NCBI GenBank assembly: GCA_020912385.1
Contig: CP087208.1
Coordinates: forward strand, 2,790,001 to 2,854,000
From: Neofusicoccum parvum
Taxonomy: Eukaryota > Ascomycota > Dothideomycetes > Botryosphaeriales > Botryosphaeriaceae
Length of the DNA stretch: 64,000 nucleotides
Direction: 5' to 3'
The position numbers were made by a program, and so were the translations under genes. Shown piece after piece: positions 1 through 11,494 of the stretch. Position 1 is the stretch's first letter; each line of letters opens with the position of its first letter. The notes under the pieces were generated by a model that was not told the origin of the DNA, searched no databases, and worked only from the letters and a program-made list of their open reading frames with translations.

Positions 1-671
1 TTCGGCTGCTGCCGCTGGCTTCTCCGAAGTGTGATCTCGGAGCCCGCGGCCTGCCATTTGGTCCGTTCCGAGCCCAGAGGGATATTAATGGCCGACGAGA
101 TGTCGGGTTGCTGAATTGCATGTGCAGGACACGTCTACCGACTCGAGCTACTTCAATTCTCAACTCCCCTGAACGATCTCATGCAGACAAAGATGCTCAA
201 ACAGAGGGCATTGAATCACAAGGCGTCCATTCTACTACGAGCATAGCTTACCACATTGATTTATCGGAGCTTACGGCTGTAGAATCACGCATACACTGCG
301 AACGGCATCACGCGCAGTTTTTCATCAATCATCTGCCCAGCGTCAAACATCAACCCTGCCATGCGAATGTATATATAAGCCCAGTGGAAAGCCAGCCAGT
401 CAATCCACCCGTATCTCAACACAAAAGCGTTTTTCACATCAGTCCTGGTAAATATACATTATTCCCATCTTGTTTCCCCTTGACTCCGCCAAAGCCTCTC
501 TCCTACACCAGCATGCCCTCGTTCACTATATTTCACCGTGCTGCAGCGCCACTACTTGGAAGTGTTGGAATTCCCTTCCAACTACTCCTTCTTTCTTGCC
601 GTCTACCGCACTCCCATGTGCTCTCCGTTCCCGTCCTCTTTGGCAGCAGCACTACCTCCCGTCCACCCTTA

Positions 672-1088
672 TTACCCCCGCGATCCACGACATCTCCAGC
701 TACCCAGCCACCTCCAGAGCCTCCCCCTTCCCACCAGCAGAAACACCAACCAGCCAGCCGACACCACCGCACCCACCGCCGCCCCTGGCCTTGCAGGACT
801 CCGCCCAGCGCGCCGTCGAGACCGGGAGCAAGAAGAAGACGCAAGCCAACCGCAGGCCCAGCAGCTCGCAGCGAAGACGCCGGAGGTCGCGTCGCTGCCG
901 CCGACAGAGACGACGAACGCGTCGCGCTCGAACACGTGTTCGAACAGATCAACGGTCCGCGCGCGTCGGCTGGCGTCGGCGAGGACGCTCGTGGCCGGGT
1001 CGGCGGCCACTCGCGCGACGCTGGCGGGGCGGCTGGGTGGAGACGGCGTGGGATTGATGCCTGCGCTCGGCTGGCTCGGGGCTGCCAT
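672..1088 (-). CDS. possible small protein of unknown function
   Basis: A 138-codon frame on the minus strand starts at an ATG in a strong context (ACCATGG at 1085-1091). The protein begins MAAPSQPSAG, has a Pro/Ser/Ala-rich N-terminus, a stretch LFEHVFERDAFVVSVGG, an Arg/Ser-rich middle and a hydrophobic segment (VVSAGWLVFLLVG) near the C-terminus that could be a membrane anchor. No family is recognised. The region is GC-rich and open in several frames on both strands, so the call rests mainly on the start context. A spliced 3' end downstream is possible. Confidence 0.3.
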   Translation of the reverse strand: MAAPSQPSAGINPTPSPPSRPASVARVAADPATSVLADASRRARTVDLFEHVFERDAFVVSVGGSDATSGVFAASCWACGWLASSSCSRSRRRAGRSPARPGAAVGAVVSAGWLVFLLVGRGRLWRWLGSWRCRGSRG

Positions 1089-1585
1089 GGTGGTGGATGC
1101 CGCGGGACGCTGGTCGGAGAAGGAGGCGGGTGGCGGGGAATGTTGGTGAGTGACTCGTCGCGGCGTGTTGGGCGTGGATGAGAGTGACTGAGCTTTGTTG
1201 TCGCAGCTTTGGAGACGCTCGAGCGGGTGCGGTGTCTTCGGGCTTTCGCTGTGGGCCCTGCCGTATACGCTAGGTTGATATACATTGCTCCCCGTGTTCA
1301 CGTTCAGTGATGGAACTACGATAAACCGTTCATGAAGAACGGTGTGAGACACTGTCAGGGGAAGGAGGTTTGCGGCATGGCTTTCCAGAATGGCAGCCAG
1401 GACGGCGGGTTGGAGACCAGTAGTCGTACATTCTATTCTATCTGGGACGACAGGGGCAGATGAGCAGGGGTTTACGTGAGGAGGGAGACGAGATGGACGC
1501 AATAAGGGGACAGAAATCAGAGTAGACCTTGAATTAAAAAATGACACCACCAATCGATAACCATCGACCCTCTTCCGCATTGACT

Positions 1586-3454
1586 TCAGAACCCTCCCAC
1601 CGCAGCAGCACCCCCGTCAGGCTCAAACTCCCTCAACGCCTCCGCCACGGCTTCCATCATCGCCAAAACCTTCTCCTCCTGCAACCTCCTCCCCATAACC
1701 TGCACGCCAACCGGCGCGCCATCAAACAACTCCTTCTGATCTGCCCACCCGTCAGCCCCACCCAACCCCGAACGAGAAAAAAAAAGAAGGGGCCACTCAC
1801 ACGTCCGCCAATGCCTCCGATCCTCCTGATTCAACGGCCCATACCCCACCTCCCCCACATCCACCGCCGCGTCCGCGAACGTCACCGGCACGCACCCCGC
1901 CGCGTAGTCCAGACAGCTCGCGACCGCCGTGTACGCAAAGTGGTGAAAGAACCCCTCCTCGACCGCCGCGCTCGGCGCGACCGGCAGCACGACGCCGTCG
2001 ACGGCGCGCCCGCCGACTGTCGTCTTCTCCCAGTGCTCGTGGTACGCCTGGCGCAGCCCGTCGCGCGCCGCGCACAGCGCCCAGAAGTCCGCCGCGTCCG
2101 ACGACGTCGACGACGGGTGGCTGCCGTACCAGCCGCGCAGCTGGTGCACCGGCGGCTCGCCGCTCGCGTCCAGCGCTGCGCGCACCGTCGCGCCGGCTGT
2201 GGAGCCGAAGAGCTGGAAGAGCGTGGTTGCGGCCGCGCCGTGCGGGGGCGGGGTCCAGTCGATGACCTGCGGGGGCCTGCGTTAGCGGAGGTTGCGTTGG
2301 GATGGGGAGGGGTGGGGACCTCGTAGCCGCGCTGGCGCAGCGCGGCGGCGACCATGCGGAGGGCGCGGAGCACGGGCGGGTGCGGCCGCACGTCGCCGTC
2401 GGAGAGCATGAGGGCGAAGACGAGCTTGCCGTCGCGGGCGCCGGGGCGGCACTTGCGCGCGCGGGTGGCCTGGTAGGCGGGCTCGTTCCAGGGGAGGTCG
2501 AGGGCTTCGAATTCGTCGCGCCAGCAGTGCTCGTTGATGATCCACTTGGTGGCGGAGGTCAGGACGTCGAGCGAGGTTGCCATGGGGCCGATGACACTCT
2601 GCGCCACGGGCAGGCCGGGGAGGCTCGTTGCCATGCCGCTGGCTGGGAGTCGGCCGCAGGAAGGACGCAGGCCGTAGAGGTTGTTGAAGGCGCAAGGAAT
2701 GCGGACGCTGCCTGCGATGTCAGATCCCCAGCCGAGTGGGCTGCCCCTGAGAGCGAGCAAGGCGCCTTCGCCGCCGGACGCGCCGCCGGCAGACAGTCGC
2801 CTGTTGTAAGGGTTGCAGGTCGAGCCGATAATGTTGTTGCTTGTCTCACCCATTAGCAGGCTCATGGGCACGTTTGTCTTGACGAAGAGCACTGCCCCAG
2901 CAGCGCGAAGCTTGCGAACAAGAGTGCCTTCATCCTGCGCGGTAGCGATGTGGTCAAGCCAGCTGACGTAGCCGCAGGCGCTGGCAATGCCGGCGATATT
3001 GAAGCGGTCTTTGAGGCTGACAGGCAGACCGTGCAGGGGGCCGACTGTTTGCCCGGTCGTCTGGAAGTGGTGATCCAGCTCCGCCGCCCTTTGAAAGGCG
3101 CTATCGAAGAAGACTTCGGACAGGCAATTTGTCTGTAACGCGTGACGTCAGTAGATGGTCGCGAGAGACGGGGAGAGGTCGACGAACCAGCTGGTGCGCG
3201 AGTGCTGCACGATGACAGAAGGCACGTGTCACCTCTGTAGCGGACAAATCACCGGATCTGAGCCTTTCAATGATGGTGTCTGCGGAAGCGTCGGTGATGT
3301 TAAGCTCGGCCGGGTCGAGGTGTTGTCGAATAAAGCCGGTGACGTCAGCGAGGCGGGAGCTGGGCGGCGTCTGGGATGGCAGCAGGCGCCATTGAACGGG
3401 GAACGCGTCCAGCAGAGATTTGCGTTTCGCGGTTGCGAGGTCCTGCCAAGTCAT
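1586..3454 (-). CDS. amidase signature family (acetamidase/AmdS-type) hydrolase
   Basis: Four exons, 3454-3188, 3132-2320, 2266-1801 and 1740-1586, give 566 aa, close to the usual length of fungal acetamidases (about 545). The introns (3133-3187, 2267-2319, 1741-1800) are GT-AG with CTGAC/CTAAC branch sites, and the frame closes exactly. The start MTWQDLATAKRK matches the usual N-terminus of the family. The Ser-cisSer-Lys triad is visible: Lys130 in SLKDRFN, cis-Ser208 in GGASGGEG and nucleophile Ser231 in GSDIAGSVR. The family cleaves carboxamides to acid plus ammonia, usually for nitrogen scavenging in the cytosol; the exact substrate cannot be read. It diverges from the arrestin-like gene across about 290 bp, so the two may share a control region. 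The intron at 2267-2319 has an unusual GTCCCC donor. Confidence 0.9.
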
Positions 3455-3744
3455 GGTCAATGGAAGGCGTGATGGACCTAGCGACGGCGAGATTTTGTGG
3501 CCCCCCGCATCTGTAGCGCTCCCGAGCCAGCCGTTGTGATCCACGCCGGACCAGGGTGTTCGGCCGCCTCGGGAGCAGCTGCCATACCCAGTTAGGTACG
3601 CCCAGTATTTCATCTCGCAGAGCCTCTGGCCATCGCCCTGAACACCAACCCCCGGAGAAAAAACGCACGGCAAAAGTAGCAGCAATGCCTGCCAGCTTTC
3701 TCTGTGCGACGAACCGCCTGGTCACTCGCAGTCGAAAACCCTCG

Positions 3745-5065
3745 ATGACCATCAATGTCTACCCCGAAGACGGTTGCGGCAGGCACACGAGAGTCGTCAG
3801 AGCGGCCGGAGATGTCATCGAAGGCGTGGTCGAGGTGACAGCGCCAGCGGATTTGATTGTGAGGTTGACGATGTCATTTTGCGGTGCCGCAAGAGTGTGG
3901 GTTGGTGCAGCTGACTTGGGAGTGGGTCACGGCCAGAAGCCGGTGGAGAAGATTGAGCATATTGTGAGCGAGATGGCCAAAGACCTCACGGGACGCGTGC
4001 TAACTTTGGCAGTTCTTGAAGGAGTCTCTGGCTACAGAAGTAGATGACGCGATGGTCGAGACCAGTGGAGATACTGCCTGGGTGGTCCAGCGGCATCCCT
4101 TCTCCTTCACCGTCCCGCACAATTTGATTTCTCCTTGCGACGATGTCGACCCAAACTACCTCCGCCTCCCGCCGTCAGCGAAACTGGGTTTCCGCCACAT
4201 CGATTGGACTGCCGGTAAAAAGTACATGCAGCCTCTCATAATGTACACGTTGGAGGCCAGTCTCACTGCGGTACCCTCGGACTCGGCCCTCAGAATCTGC
4301 AGATACCATGGCGAGAAAGAAATCGAAATCCAACCCTGTCGAGAAGCGTCGCCGCCATTGGATGTTGCTGATTATCCAGGAGACTTCCAGCTCTGTGCCA
4401 AGTCGTGTCTGAGGACTCGAACGCTGAAAGGCGGGATAGGAGCACTGTATCTCTCTGCGACAGAACCCGCAGCGTTAGCTGTAAACACCAAATCTCCGAG
4501 AGCCACAACGGTAGCAACAGCCCGATTGCACTATCTCCCGGGTGCGGCAGCAAGACAGTCAGGCTGGCCATACGAGTGGAGTTGCGAAGTCAGCACCACC
4601 ATCCGGTCAACAACCTTCTACTCGACGCGCAAAACAACCAAGATGCAAACACTGTGTGAAGCCTCGCAGTTTCCCTGTGGGGCTGTTCGCATAGACGACC
4701 TAGACAGCGAAACTCGTATCTTGAGCCCTTTGGCATGGAGACAGAATCATCTGGCATCGAATGGCGGTGTGCGTTTGGAAGAGCGCAACTTGCCCTGGGT
4801 GACGACGCTTTCCATACCCGTCAGTGCGTCGAAGTGTCTATTGCCCACATTTGCCACCGAGTTTGCCTCCAGAAGATACGCATTGGTCTTGCGCGTTCGG
4901 ATGCGGGGCATTCGACATCGGGTTCTGGATGTCGAGGTTCCGCTCCAAGTCATCAGGGAGCCGCCCAAGCAGGATAGTATGGTGGGGGACATGGCGGATG
5001 AATTGAGCATGGACCAGTCCTTTGAGAGCGAAATGAAGCCGCCGCAGTATCGGCAGTATGAATGA
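3745..5065 (+). CDS. arrestin-like (alpha-arrestin/ART) trafficking adaptor with PPxY tail
   Basis: Two exons, 3745-3963 and 4013-5065, give 423 aa. The 49-nt intron has a GTGAGC donor and a GCTAAC branch site. Family landmarks are the N-terminal strand pair ending in GDVIEGVVEVTAP, the HPFSFTVPHNL strand at the centre of the arrestin fold, and LRLPPSAKLG after it. The last nine residues contain PPQY, a PPxY motif of the kind that binds WW domains of Rsp5/NEDD4 ubiquitin ligases. By family, such proteins direct ubiquitination and endocytosis of plasma-membrane permeases. An in-frame ATG at 3685 would add 20 residues; 3745 is preferred because the arrestin fold begins there. The stop lies 21 bp from the stop of the convergent Zn2Cys6 gene. 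Confidence 0.8.
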
Positions 5066-5086
5066 CATAGTCAATGATGATATCCT

Positions 5087-6067
5087 TCAGTGCCCGATAG
5101 AAGGGTCGTAGAACAGCTTCGTGTCCGACTTCAGTGATGCTGACGGAGTGGACGGCCAATCCATCAGCTCTTCCCACGAATCGAGCAGCGTTCCTTGAAA
5201 GATGTTGTCCGATGGCGGTTGGACACCAGTTGTCTGCGGCCACTGTGCCATGGAGAATCCAATTTCCATGTGCGGGTTGTCAAACGATTGCAGTAACGCC
5301 GGGGCGATATCCGGGTTATGCTGCTCTAGTGCCTGTCGGCTGTTTGGAGAAAACGTCAGGATTGAATCCTGATGCTGATATTGGGCTGTAGACTCGTCAA
5401 ATAGGTCCGCGGCGGGTCCCGAAGGGCCATGTGCTGGCGTCGTCGCGTGATGTATCTCTGGCAGCCGCAATGGCTCAGAACTGCTGCCATTCGGAGCTCC
5501 GCTGTCCACATTCAGGCCATCCGTGGTGTGTGCTTGCTCGCATACTCTCTTGCGCTTCCGCTGTGGCTCTAGCTGTGCCCCTGGCTGCGGCCCTGAGCAT
5601 TGCCCGAGATATGCTCTTCTCTGCCGATCCAACGACGAGACGTGGTCTTCAGCGCCCTGAATATCTGAGGAACTGTATCCGTACGCCTTCAAAGCGTCCC
5701 GTATGTCTTCCATCTCTCGATCGTTCAACGGCTGCTCGCATCGTGCTTGCAGTCGGCTGAGGGCGCGGACGAGGCGGGCTTGCTGGGTCTCGAGGGAGTT
5801 GATGTATTCGCGGGTGGCGGCGGCAGCGTCGGTCGCTGGCTTCTTGGAGGCAAGGCATATGACGCTATCCTGCATGCACCGCAGGCAGGGCAGCGATCCG
5901 TCGCACTGCGGTGGTTAGGCCTGGAAAGACGCTGAGCCGGTGGTGTGACGTACCTTGATTTTCTTCATCCTGCATCGGTCGCACGCGACCTTGACCCGCG
6001 CGCGAGGCTCAGCAGCCCCGTGGGCCTGCGCATCCCCCGCGCGGGCCTTGGGCATGATCATGAACAT
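5087..6067 (-). CDS. short Zn2Cys6 transcription regulator
   Basis: Two exons, 6067-5954 and 5905-5087, give 310 aa. The intron (5906-5953) splits the zinc cluster after MKKIK. The spliced cluster fits C-x2-C-x6-C-x5-C-x2-C-x6-C (ACDRC...KCDGSLPCLRC...C). A short heptad-like region follows (REYINSLETQQARLVRALSRLQ), the usual place for a dimerisation coil, then a Gln/Ser/Pro-rich tail. The large middle homology domain of most Zn2Cys6 activators is absent, so this is a short form. In-frame ATG codons at 6067, 6061 and 6055 are alternative starts; MPKARAG (6055) is also plausible. It is a nuclear DNA-binding regulator of unknown target, tail-to-tail with the arrestin-like gene. Confidence 0.85.
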
Positions 6068-7070
6068 CGTGAAGGCGGCTTGAGATGCAGTGACACGAGT
6101 GGATCGAAGGTTGTTTGGGTGCGGGTGCCATCCGCGTCATTGCGGAGAACTGCAAGGTGTGGGGCCACGCCTCCCACCCCTGGCGTGGCGGCTCCGAGTA
6201 CGAAGTACGAAAACCTGCATCTCACCACGTTCGAGAACTCGTTCTATTTCAAACCCCATTAACGACATACACCTTGCATAAGAGTAAGCCGAGGGCTTGC
6301 CAATGCAGGACAACCCTTGACAGTCGTGCCCATCTTGGAACGTTACTGAATTGAATCCGTCCGTTGTCTTTTCGCCATACCTTTCCGCCATTACCCCACG
6401 CTCGGCCCGTTCCGGCACTGAAGCGAGGCTATTCCATTGTCGATCCCATGACGATGATAGGGTTTTAGCTCTTTCGAACGTGGCGTTGGATAGGTTGAAT
6501 ATTCGGCGCAGAAGTTGCATGGCAACACACGGCGAGGGAAGTGTCGATGCAGCTGGACGAGGAAGATCTATCTGGGGGTCATTTCCAAAGAAGCTGGGTC
6601 AAGCGCGGGTATGGTGGCTGGTCACAGCGCAGATAGAAGTGTGCAACAAGATGCCCTATATGAGTTTGCAGGTCGCGTGGTGTGGCTAATGGCTGGCGGA
6701 CAGCCGTGCTCTGGACTCAGATAACGTCGTCATTGCCCCGGTGACTGTGGTCTCCAGGATCCCCGGCACAGTTCATGTTAATAAGAAACCAGACACGGTG
6801 GGTGGTCTCGTGAGCGGGGCGCGCTGGCGTTCAGCCAGACAGTACTGCGAAGAAAGCGCGTGTGTCGTAGTCAAAACATCGAGATCAGTGCATCGCGACG
6901 CGGCTGCCGCGCTCAACAGTGGTTCGTGAGAGCAGCTCATCAAATCAACAAGCGCCCGTAACTCGAAGCCCAGGCTCCCACATATCGCGATTTCGCACGA
7001 GAGACTCATCAGTGAAGGACTTCAAGGAGTAGTGTTAGTATCACTGATGTCATTGCTAACAAAGATCTTC
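6068..7070. other. intergenic, no gene seen
   Basis: Only short frames on both strands, none with recognisable domains or paired splice signals. It separates the Zn2Cys6 gene from the 3' flank of U2-like locus A. Confidence 0.5.
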
Positions 7071-7080
7071 TTCCTCAAGT

Positions 7081-7097
7081 GCTCAGGCACGCTGAGC
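7081..7097 (-). ncRNA. 3' flank hairpin of U2-like locus A
   Basis: Perfect hairpin GCTCAG-CGTGC-CTGAGC, 36 nt past the mature 3' end. A hairpin at the same offset but with different paired bases occurs at loci B and C. In budding and fission yeasts U2 3' ends are trimmed after RNase III cleaves such a downstream hairpin, so a processing signal is the likely role. Confidence 0.5.
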
Positions 7098-7132
7098 AGC
7101 TCAACGAAAAGAGTGTTGTGACCACCAAAGGA

Positions 7133-7322
7133 GGTTCGCGTCAGGACCAGATAGTGCAATAGGAACGACACCGTGGTACTCTGGAATACCAAGCAAGCTT
7201 AGCAACCAGAGACCAGATTCCAAAAACTGGGTTAATCAGTGATGTGCACGTAGCACGCGTCTAGAGATTAAACTAAACATACGACCACTGCATCTTGATC
7301 TTAGCCAAATGGCAAGAGAGCT
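7133..7322 (-). ncRNA. U2-like snRNA, variant A
   Basis: About 190 nt, the usual U2 length. Landmarks in order on the minus strand: stem I loop GCC-ATTT-GGC, the invariant stretch CTAAGATCAAG, a branch-recognition region reading GCAGTGG instead of GTAGTAT, stem-loop IIa with TTTAATCT in its loop, a IIb-type hairpin GTGC-TACGT-GCAC, ATTAACCCAGTTTTTGGA around the Sm site, a stem III closed by CTCTGG/CCAGAG, and the stem IV loop TATTGCACTATC. Compared with variants B and C, stem III bases differ but pairing is kept. The branch region is the most altered of the three (GTCGTATG follows GCAGTG), so this may be a specialised or decaying copy. Confidence 0.75.
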
Positions 7323-7360
7323 GAAGAAGAAAAGAGGAGTTGGTGCTGGGGGGAAGAGGG

Positions 7361-7371
7361 GTTTATATAAG
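7361..7371 (-). promoter_or_regulatory. TATA box of U2-like locus A
   Basis: TTATATAA lies about 42 nt upstream of the RNA start, the same spacing as in loci B and C. A conserved CTTCTTCAGCTCTC block spans the start site in all three. Confidence 0.6.
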
Positions 7372-7737
7372 TGGCGGAGACGGAGCGGCTGCTGGTCGGC
7401 AGATGCTGCACGAGCCAGGAGGTGGCACATGTGAGCCGTTGTGAATGATGGAATCAGGTGAATTTCCCTTTTGGTAGGCCCGGCACGCTGAAGTAACTGT
7501 TACTACTCCTCCTCGCTTAAGACGATGACAAAGCTTGATGAGTAAGAAGCGCCATGCCCTCGATTTGGCCGGCAGTGACCCTCCGTTGAGAGCGCGGGTC
7601 GCAAATCCGCAGTGGAGCGCGCCAAAAGCGCAAAGCGGCACGATGCGTGAGCTTCTGCTTTCTGTTCCCTTTATTTGCCCAACGCGCCCATAGTGTCGAG
7701 ATATCAGGGTATCTCAGCTAGAGTCCCGGGGGGATGC

Positions 7738-7953
7738 TGTCAACCACATTGGCCCGTAATCACGTGTTTTGTTTGCTTTTGCTTATACACGCGTTCTTTC
7801 TTTACTTTTTGCCGCACCATACACTTACCCCTACACACCTCATTTACCCCGTTTATCCGTATTTCCGTAAATCCGATTATTACACGTATATAGCAGGCCT
7901 CAGTAGCAACAATGAGAAAACCAGCGGTGTATTCTTTCTCGCGCCGTTCGACA
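7738..7953 (+). mobile_element. solo LTR, family 1, copy 1
   Basis: 216 bp beginning TGTCAACCACATTGGCCCG and ending CGCCGTTCGACA (TG...CA ends with short inverted termini TGTC/GACA). It contains CACGTG and TATATAG. It is flanked by a perfect 5-bp target duplication GATGC (7733-7737 and 7954-7958). No internal retrotransposon sequence is adjacent, hence a solo LTR. Same family as 12432-12639 and 41914-42129. Confidence 0.85.
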
Positions 7954-9060
7954 GATGCTATGCGCAAAGTCTGACTATGGACGCTGCGGACTAACCATGC
8001 GAGCTACGCAAGCTACCACTCGTCTACGAGCGTCCAATCTGGGTCTCACAGCATCCTGAGGCGATGCCGTCCTCAACATCCCACCTTAGTACACAAAGAG
8101 ATTCTGCGCAGCCTCCCAGCGAGAAAAGCTACGAGGAACACGATGGTCACGTTTTCAAGTTGGGAAGACCAGGGTTCCATCAGATTTTTCGACCTCCCAG
8201 GTCTCTTCGCATCGTATGGTACTCCATCGGGAGCTTCTACGCAGTTGAGCGGAGGAATTCTCATGTCAGTCATCCCCAAGAGAATGCCGACATTCGACTA
8301 TTCTGAACAATGCAGTCCGGACCGGCTCAGGTGGAGGCTGACGTACATGCTCAGTGAAGAAGTGGTTTGAGCAACAAGGGAACACTACCTTAGAAAAAAG
8401 ATCTGACAGAATATTTCACTCCCAACACTGCAGCATGATAGCAGCCCAAAATACCTGCTGGCTTCTGTGATCGAGTTCGGGATTCGACGCTGAGTTTCAT
8501 GAGTAGACGCAAGACGGAGGACCCAGACCTCACAATGACGGTAGGTAAAGCATGGAGAAGAAATAAAAGGCTCCTGGCCAACACGCTGAGTAGCAGAGGT
8601 GAGACAGACGGGACCCATGTGAAGTGAGGGCAATGGCACGGAAAACAAGCTAGTTCCAGCAACCGGATTTCTTGTTCAAATGGTGAGATCATGAAATTGT
8701 GATTTATTCAAATTTCAGCTCCATCACTTCCCTGCGCTTCTCTTTCAGATCTCTCTCTGACTTTGATCGGAGTCGATACATCCATGGCGCTGTGGAAAGT
8801 CGTATTCCGACACTTGTGGCGAAAAACGAAGCCGGAAGTGCTCTTCATCTTCTGGAAGATGGATTCCCTCCCCAGCGTGGTAAGGCCGAAGCCACAAGGT
8901 AAGATCGATATTACCAATGCCAATCAGGAGAAAACTTCCAAAGTGGTCGGGTGGGTAGCAGCGAAGAGCTTGAATTCTCCGTTCTCGATGAGCTTGCCCG
9001 CAGTAAAGAAATTGACGCAGTAGTCGACGACGTAGCATCGCTGTAGAGTGGGTAAGAAAG
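7954..9060. other. gene-poor tract
   Basis: Short frames only. A stretch at 8143-8370 (+) and one at 8720-8902 (+) read somewhat protein-like but have no start context, partner exon or family. Confidence 0.4.
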
Positions 9061-9078
9061 TGACTCGACTAGTCGGCC

Positions 9079-9981
9079 TTAGAAACATACGAAGGATATG
9101 GCGGACGCTAGGACTTTTGTTTCAAGCGGCTTGCCAAGGGCCGGGCAAGGTTGCAGTGGCTGTGGGGGAAGCTTCCCTCCGACACACCAGAGATCGAAGT
9201 GCTCGTACAGGAAGATGAGTGCCTCAACCAGATCGGTGCGCAAGTCTGCAAGGCCCGTTGCGTCGTCAAGGTTGGCGGCGATGTTGTAGAGAGCCATCAT
9301 GACCAGCTCCTTACTGTTGACAAGATGTAGATCTCTGCAAGGCGCAAGTCCTGAAACTGGTCTATAGGAAAGCTCTCGCCATGCTTAAAACAACCGTTCA
9401 TGTGGTCACTCTTGGTAGAGAATCTCTTACTTCTCACAGTCAGCATATGCCATACAAGTAGTAGCGAAGAGACTTACCGTAGTCGTCGGGTTCGGGATGT
9501 TACGAAGCATCACCGTGGTCCTGACATCCTGGCCACGCTTGATCCTGTCCACATCGATAGCGTTATTTTGATCGGTGCCGACCAAAGAACGAGCGACATG
9601 GGCCGCTGTATCCACGAGGGCGATGCAGCTAGACTGGACTGCCGGTCTGAATGTCAGATAGAGTGACACGACCCATTGTTGAGCTGCAGGGGGCGGCGTC
9701 CTGGATCGAGACCAGAAGATAATCTGCAGGCAGGTATGGAAGAACCATTGCAGAAGATTTGGCTCCCTGTGAGAGAGACGGGACCGTAGTTGGTGCCCAT
9801 CAAGCCGCACGATGAGCTTGTGCAAGGCTTTCTCGTTGTGTGAAGTAGGAATGTACGGTAAATCCGCCGTCGAGAAGTTGGTTCCCTGGATCAAGAAATA
9901 GTGTGAATGCCTGTGAGATGCTGTAGGATCATTTCGTTGCTCGGATACGCTTACCACATTGACGAAATCTCTCTGTGCCAA
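9079..9981 (-). pseudogene. decayed gene with the start of a Mei2-type RRM
   Basis: On the minus strand a frame from 9981 ends in DVRTTVMLRNIPN (about 9490-9530), the hallmark opening of the C-terminal RNA-recognition motif of Mei2-like meiotic RNA-binding proteins. It is followed by a GTAAGT donor. The rest of that RRM (YDFMYLRIDF-type strand) is not found downstream. A second open stretch (9300-9079), with MMALYNIAANLDDATGLADL, is unrelated to the RRM as far as I can see. A broken or chimeric relic is likely. Another RRM remnant, from the opposite end of the same domain, lies at 45.8-46.0 kb. Confidence 0.45.
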
Positions 9982-9999
9982 TGCAGGCCAGAGGATGGC

Positions 10000-11280
10000 C
10001 CCATCAGCTAAAGATGATGATGAAGAAGTGAAATTGAGTGTGAGGCGAAGATCGGCTTTTATATGTGCCCTTGTGTGAATGACCAGCCACGTTAAGCGAC
10101 AATCCGGATTTACCTATTAACCGGGGAGTGCCGTTTGATACTTCCTTGCTATGAAAGCTTGGTTCAAGAGATTCTGTATCGGCTCGACTTGCCACGGCTC
10201 AGCGGCCCAAGTTCAACACATCTCAAAGCGTCACTATCACACTAGCCCTGTCCCAAAGCGCTGGAGGAGCGGATCCAGATACTCGTGCTTACTCTAGGAC
10301 TAGATCAGGACATCAGTCCTCTCACCAACGCTGCACCATGCTTTCCTTATGTCGTAATATCAAATCTATCCGAATGCGCCACGCTCTTGTGATGATACCC
10401 ATCCCGCCCATAGACACTCAGGCGCGCGTGTGTGTGCCTGTGGAGCTGCTCATCATCAACAAGCATGTTGGCCGACACGAACGTACTGATAACGCCCGGT
10501 GAGGAAAGTCTCAATGGTCCACATCCGGCCAGAGAGGATTCCAACGGCATGCGTCCCAGAAAGTTAGCCGTACTGCCTCTGCTCATAGAGTCAGGGATTC
10601 CACCGCTCAGGATATCGTCCATACCATAACGTTCTCCCATGCCACAGGGAGTGAGACTTGCAGCCGTTCGCCGTAGTATGACTCTGGTGTTCTAATTGTG
10701 CGAAGCCATAAACAAAGAAATGCCAACTACAGGGATGATTGATTCTATACAGGGTCATCACATGCACTTGTTCTTTGTGCTTCGACAGAATTATTCTAAA
10801 TGCAATTTTTAGAGTCAAAAGAAGGGTCTTTTATCGCACAACATCCGCACGCTTTTCCCAGGCTAGTAAATATTTGGATAACTTCAAAACAAAGAAGAAA
10901 ATCTCTCGAAAATGTAGCGGAGAAACTTTAACACTTCAGTGGTTGCTGTGTTCTATGCATCCGTTGATCACAGCAATGCCGTGTTCTCGTCATTTAACTC
11001 GTTGAAAAACGCATTAGAGACGAGCTTTTCAATCTGTTCAATCTAAGGGTTTCATGAAGTCAGAGAGAAATACGAAAAAGAAGAACGCAACCCGTGAAGA
11101 TAAACTCGAAAAGACGAGGAGCAGTTTGCTGCTCCGCTGTTTGAGTTCCATGTATCAGACCGCCGTATGTCAACGCACCTGAGTCCAACACTGCAACAAC
11201 CACCCTCCAACCGCCTCCCACCAACCTCAACCCCCAGCAAAACAAAACGCAAAAGAACAACGAGCTCCGCGGAGCCGTAC
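10000..11280. other. intergenic, no gene seen
   Basis: AT-richer stretch with only short frames; no domain, RNA gene or repeat recognised apart from the tRNA flank at the right end. Confidence 0.45.
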
Positions 11281-11289
11281 TGATCAGGC

Positions 11290-11373
11290 TGCCCACACCC
11301 GGAATCGAACCAGGGATCTTCGCATTACCGTTTTTGTTACGAGTGCGACGCTGTACCACTAAGCCATGCGGGC
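11290..11373 (-). tRNA. tRNA-Thr(CGT) with a 12-nt intron
   Basis: Acceptor stem GCCCGCA/TGTGGGC with discriminator A, D stem GCT/AGC, anticodon stem TCGCA/TGCGA, T arm CCTGG-TTCGATT-CCGGG. The anticodon loop CTCGTAA carries anticodon CGT, and 12 extra nucleotides after it form the normal tRNA-endonuclease intron position. This gene is ordinary and is a useful contrast to the two interrupted tRNAs at 37 kb. Its 3' half and flank are repeated in inverted orientation at 11495-11569. Confidence 0.85.
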
Positions 11374-11494
11374 GATTGACAGGTCAGGTGATGGGCAATA
11401 GTCGCTATAGTAGCAGCGCTATTTTCCATGGAAAATGCTTCGAAAATGATGGATTTCGTGATACGGTTGAGTTTTCTGCATCGCATCCCGCAAG

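Noticed and set aside
108..1285. Several overlapping 190-300-codon frames on both strands
   Set aside because: GC-rich composition keeps all frames open; only one minus-strand frame has a good start context and it is kept at low confidence.
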